DNA of 5,441 bases from an uncultured Veillonella sp. GTDB lineage: Bacteria > Bacillota > Negativicutes > Veillonellales > Veillonellaceae. The DNA is taken from contig NZ_CAJZFD010000146.1 of the NCBI RefSeq assembly GCF_915069625.1, forward strand, positions 1-5,441, written 5' to 3'. The stretch's first letter is position 1. Every line of letters begins with the position of its first letter. A program made the position numbers and the translations under genes. Below the pieces are notes generated by a model that made no database searches, was not told the origin of the DNA, and saw only the letters and a list, made by a program, of their open reading frames with translations. Shown here piece after piece: positions 5,350-5,441 of this stretch.

Positions 5350-5440
5350 CATCAGTAAACTCGTGTCACGGGGATTTGTTGTACAGATTATTTTATCACC
5401 CAGGAATTAAGCCCATATCCAATAGTTACCTTTTGTGCTC
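5350..5440 (-). pseudogene. FeoA-like remnant, frame-broken and cut by the window end
   Basis: On the minus strand, frame 5425-5399 encodes LLDMGLIPG, which closely matches the FeoA family hallmark (E. coli FeoA has LLSLGMLPG). It is preceded by EHKR and a TAA (5428-5426) and followed at once by TGA (5398-5396). Shifting by one base, as if one G of the GGG at 5401-5399 were extra, restores DKIICTTNPRDTSLLM (5397-5350), whose layout resembles the FeoA strand that follows 'PG'. It then stops at TAA 5349-5347, in the same frame as the MarR-type domain. FeoA is a small SH3-like protein that aids the ferrous-iron transporter FeoB. The match is short and judged by eye, so it could be chance; if real, the gene is dead. 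Confidence 0.4.
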
Positions 5441-5441
5441 C

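Noticed and set aside
5388..5441. C-terminus of an upstream minus-strand gene (GAQKVTIGYGLNSWVIK, stop at 5390-5388)
   Set aside because: Seventeen codons are too few to call, and the neighbouring frames give a better FeoA-like reading; sequence beyond the window would decide.

Overview
The window looks like chromosome from a low-GC Gram-negative Firmicute of the Negativicutes, most likely Veillonella or a close relative. This is an inference from four things: AT-rich intergenic DNA, strong GGAGG ribosome binding sites, the Firmicute order infC-rpmI-rplT, and the style of the proteins. No database search was possible. No transposase, phage gene, CRISPR array, tRNA or rRNA is visible.

Layout, left to right. 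Positions 1-182 hold no gene but contain a 35-bp near-perfect palindrome (54-88) and a strong terminator (131-183). Two minus-strand genes follow as a small operon: an exported RsiV-like (DUF4163/DUF3298) protein (745-1386) and, 16 bases downstream, an unrecognised protein with a membrane helix at each end (183-728, TTG start). Next on the minus strand is the translation operon: infC (2173-2682), rpmI (1954-2151) and rplT (1557-1907), closed by a terminator at 1510-1537. infC starts at a non-canonical AUU codon. Its leader (about 2683-2806) holds an intrinsic terminator just before the infC ribosome binding site and an upstream segment that can pair with the terminator's 5' arm, so it reads as a transcription attenuator, probably controlled by L20. 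A clear promoter lies at 2813-2841.

A divergent region (about 2842-3094) leads to a plus-strand DASS (SLC13-like) anion transporter, 3095-4588. Between its end and the next, convergent gene lies the most unusual part of the window: seven copies of a unit of about 52 bp, each with the perfect palindrome ACAGGCCTGT (4597-4921 and flanks). The two outer copies sit where terminators for the convergent genes should be.

The right end, on the minus strand, carries a MarR-type winged-helix regulator (4933-5277). Its 5' end seems to be missing: the homologous reading frame runs on upstream to a stop at 5347-5349 without a normal start codon. Upstream of that, short frame-broken stretches resemble FeoA, which suggests a decayed iron-transport or regulatory locus at this end.

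Functionally, the translation operon and the transporter are ordinary genes. The points worth following up are the tandem palindrome array, the infC attenuator, the broken MarR/FeoA-like end and the uncharacterised RsiV-like plus membrane protein pair.
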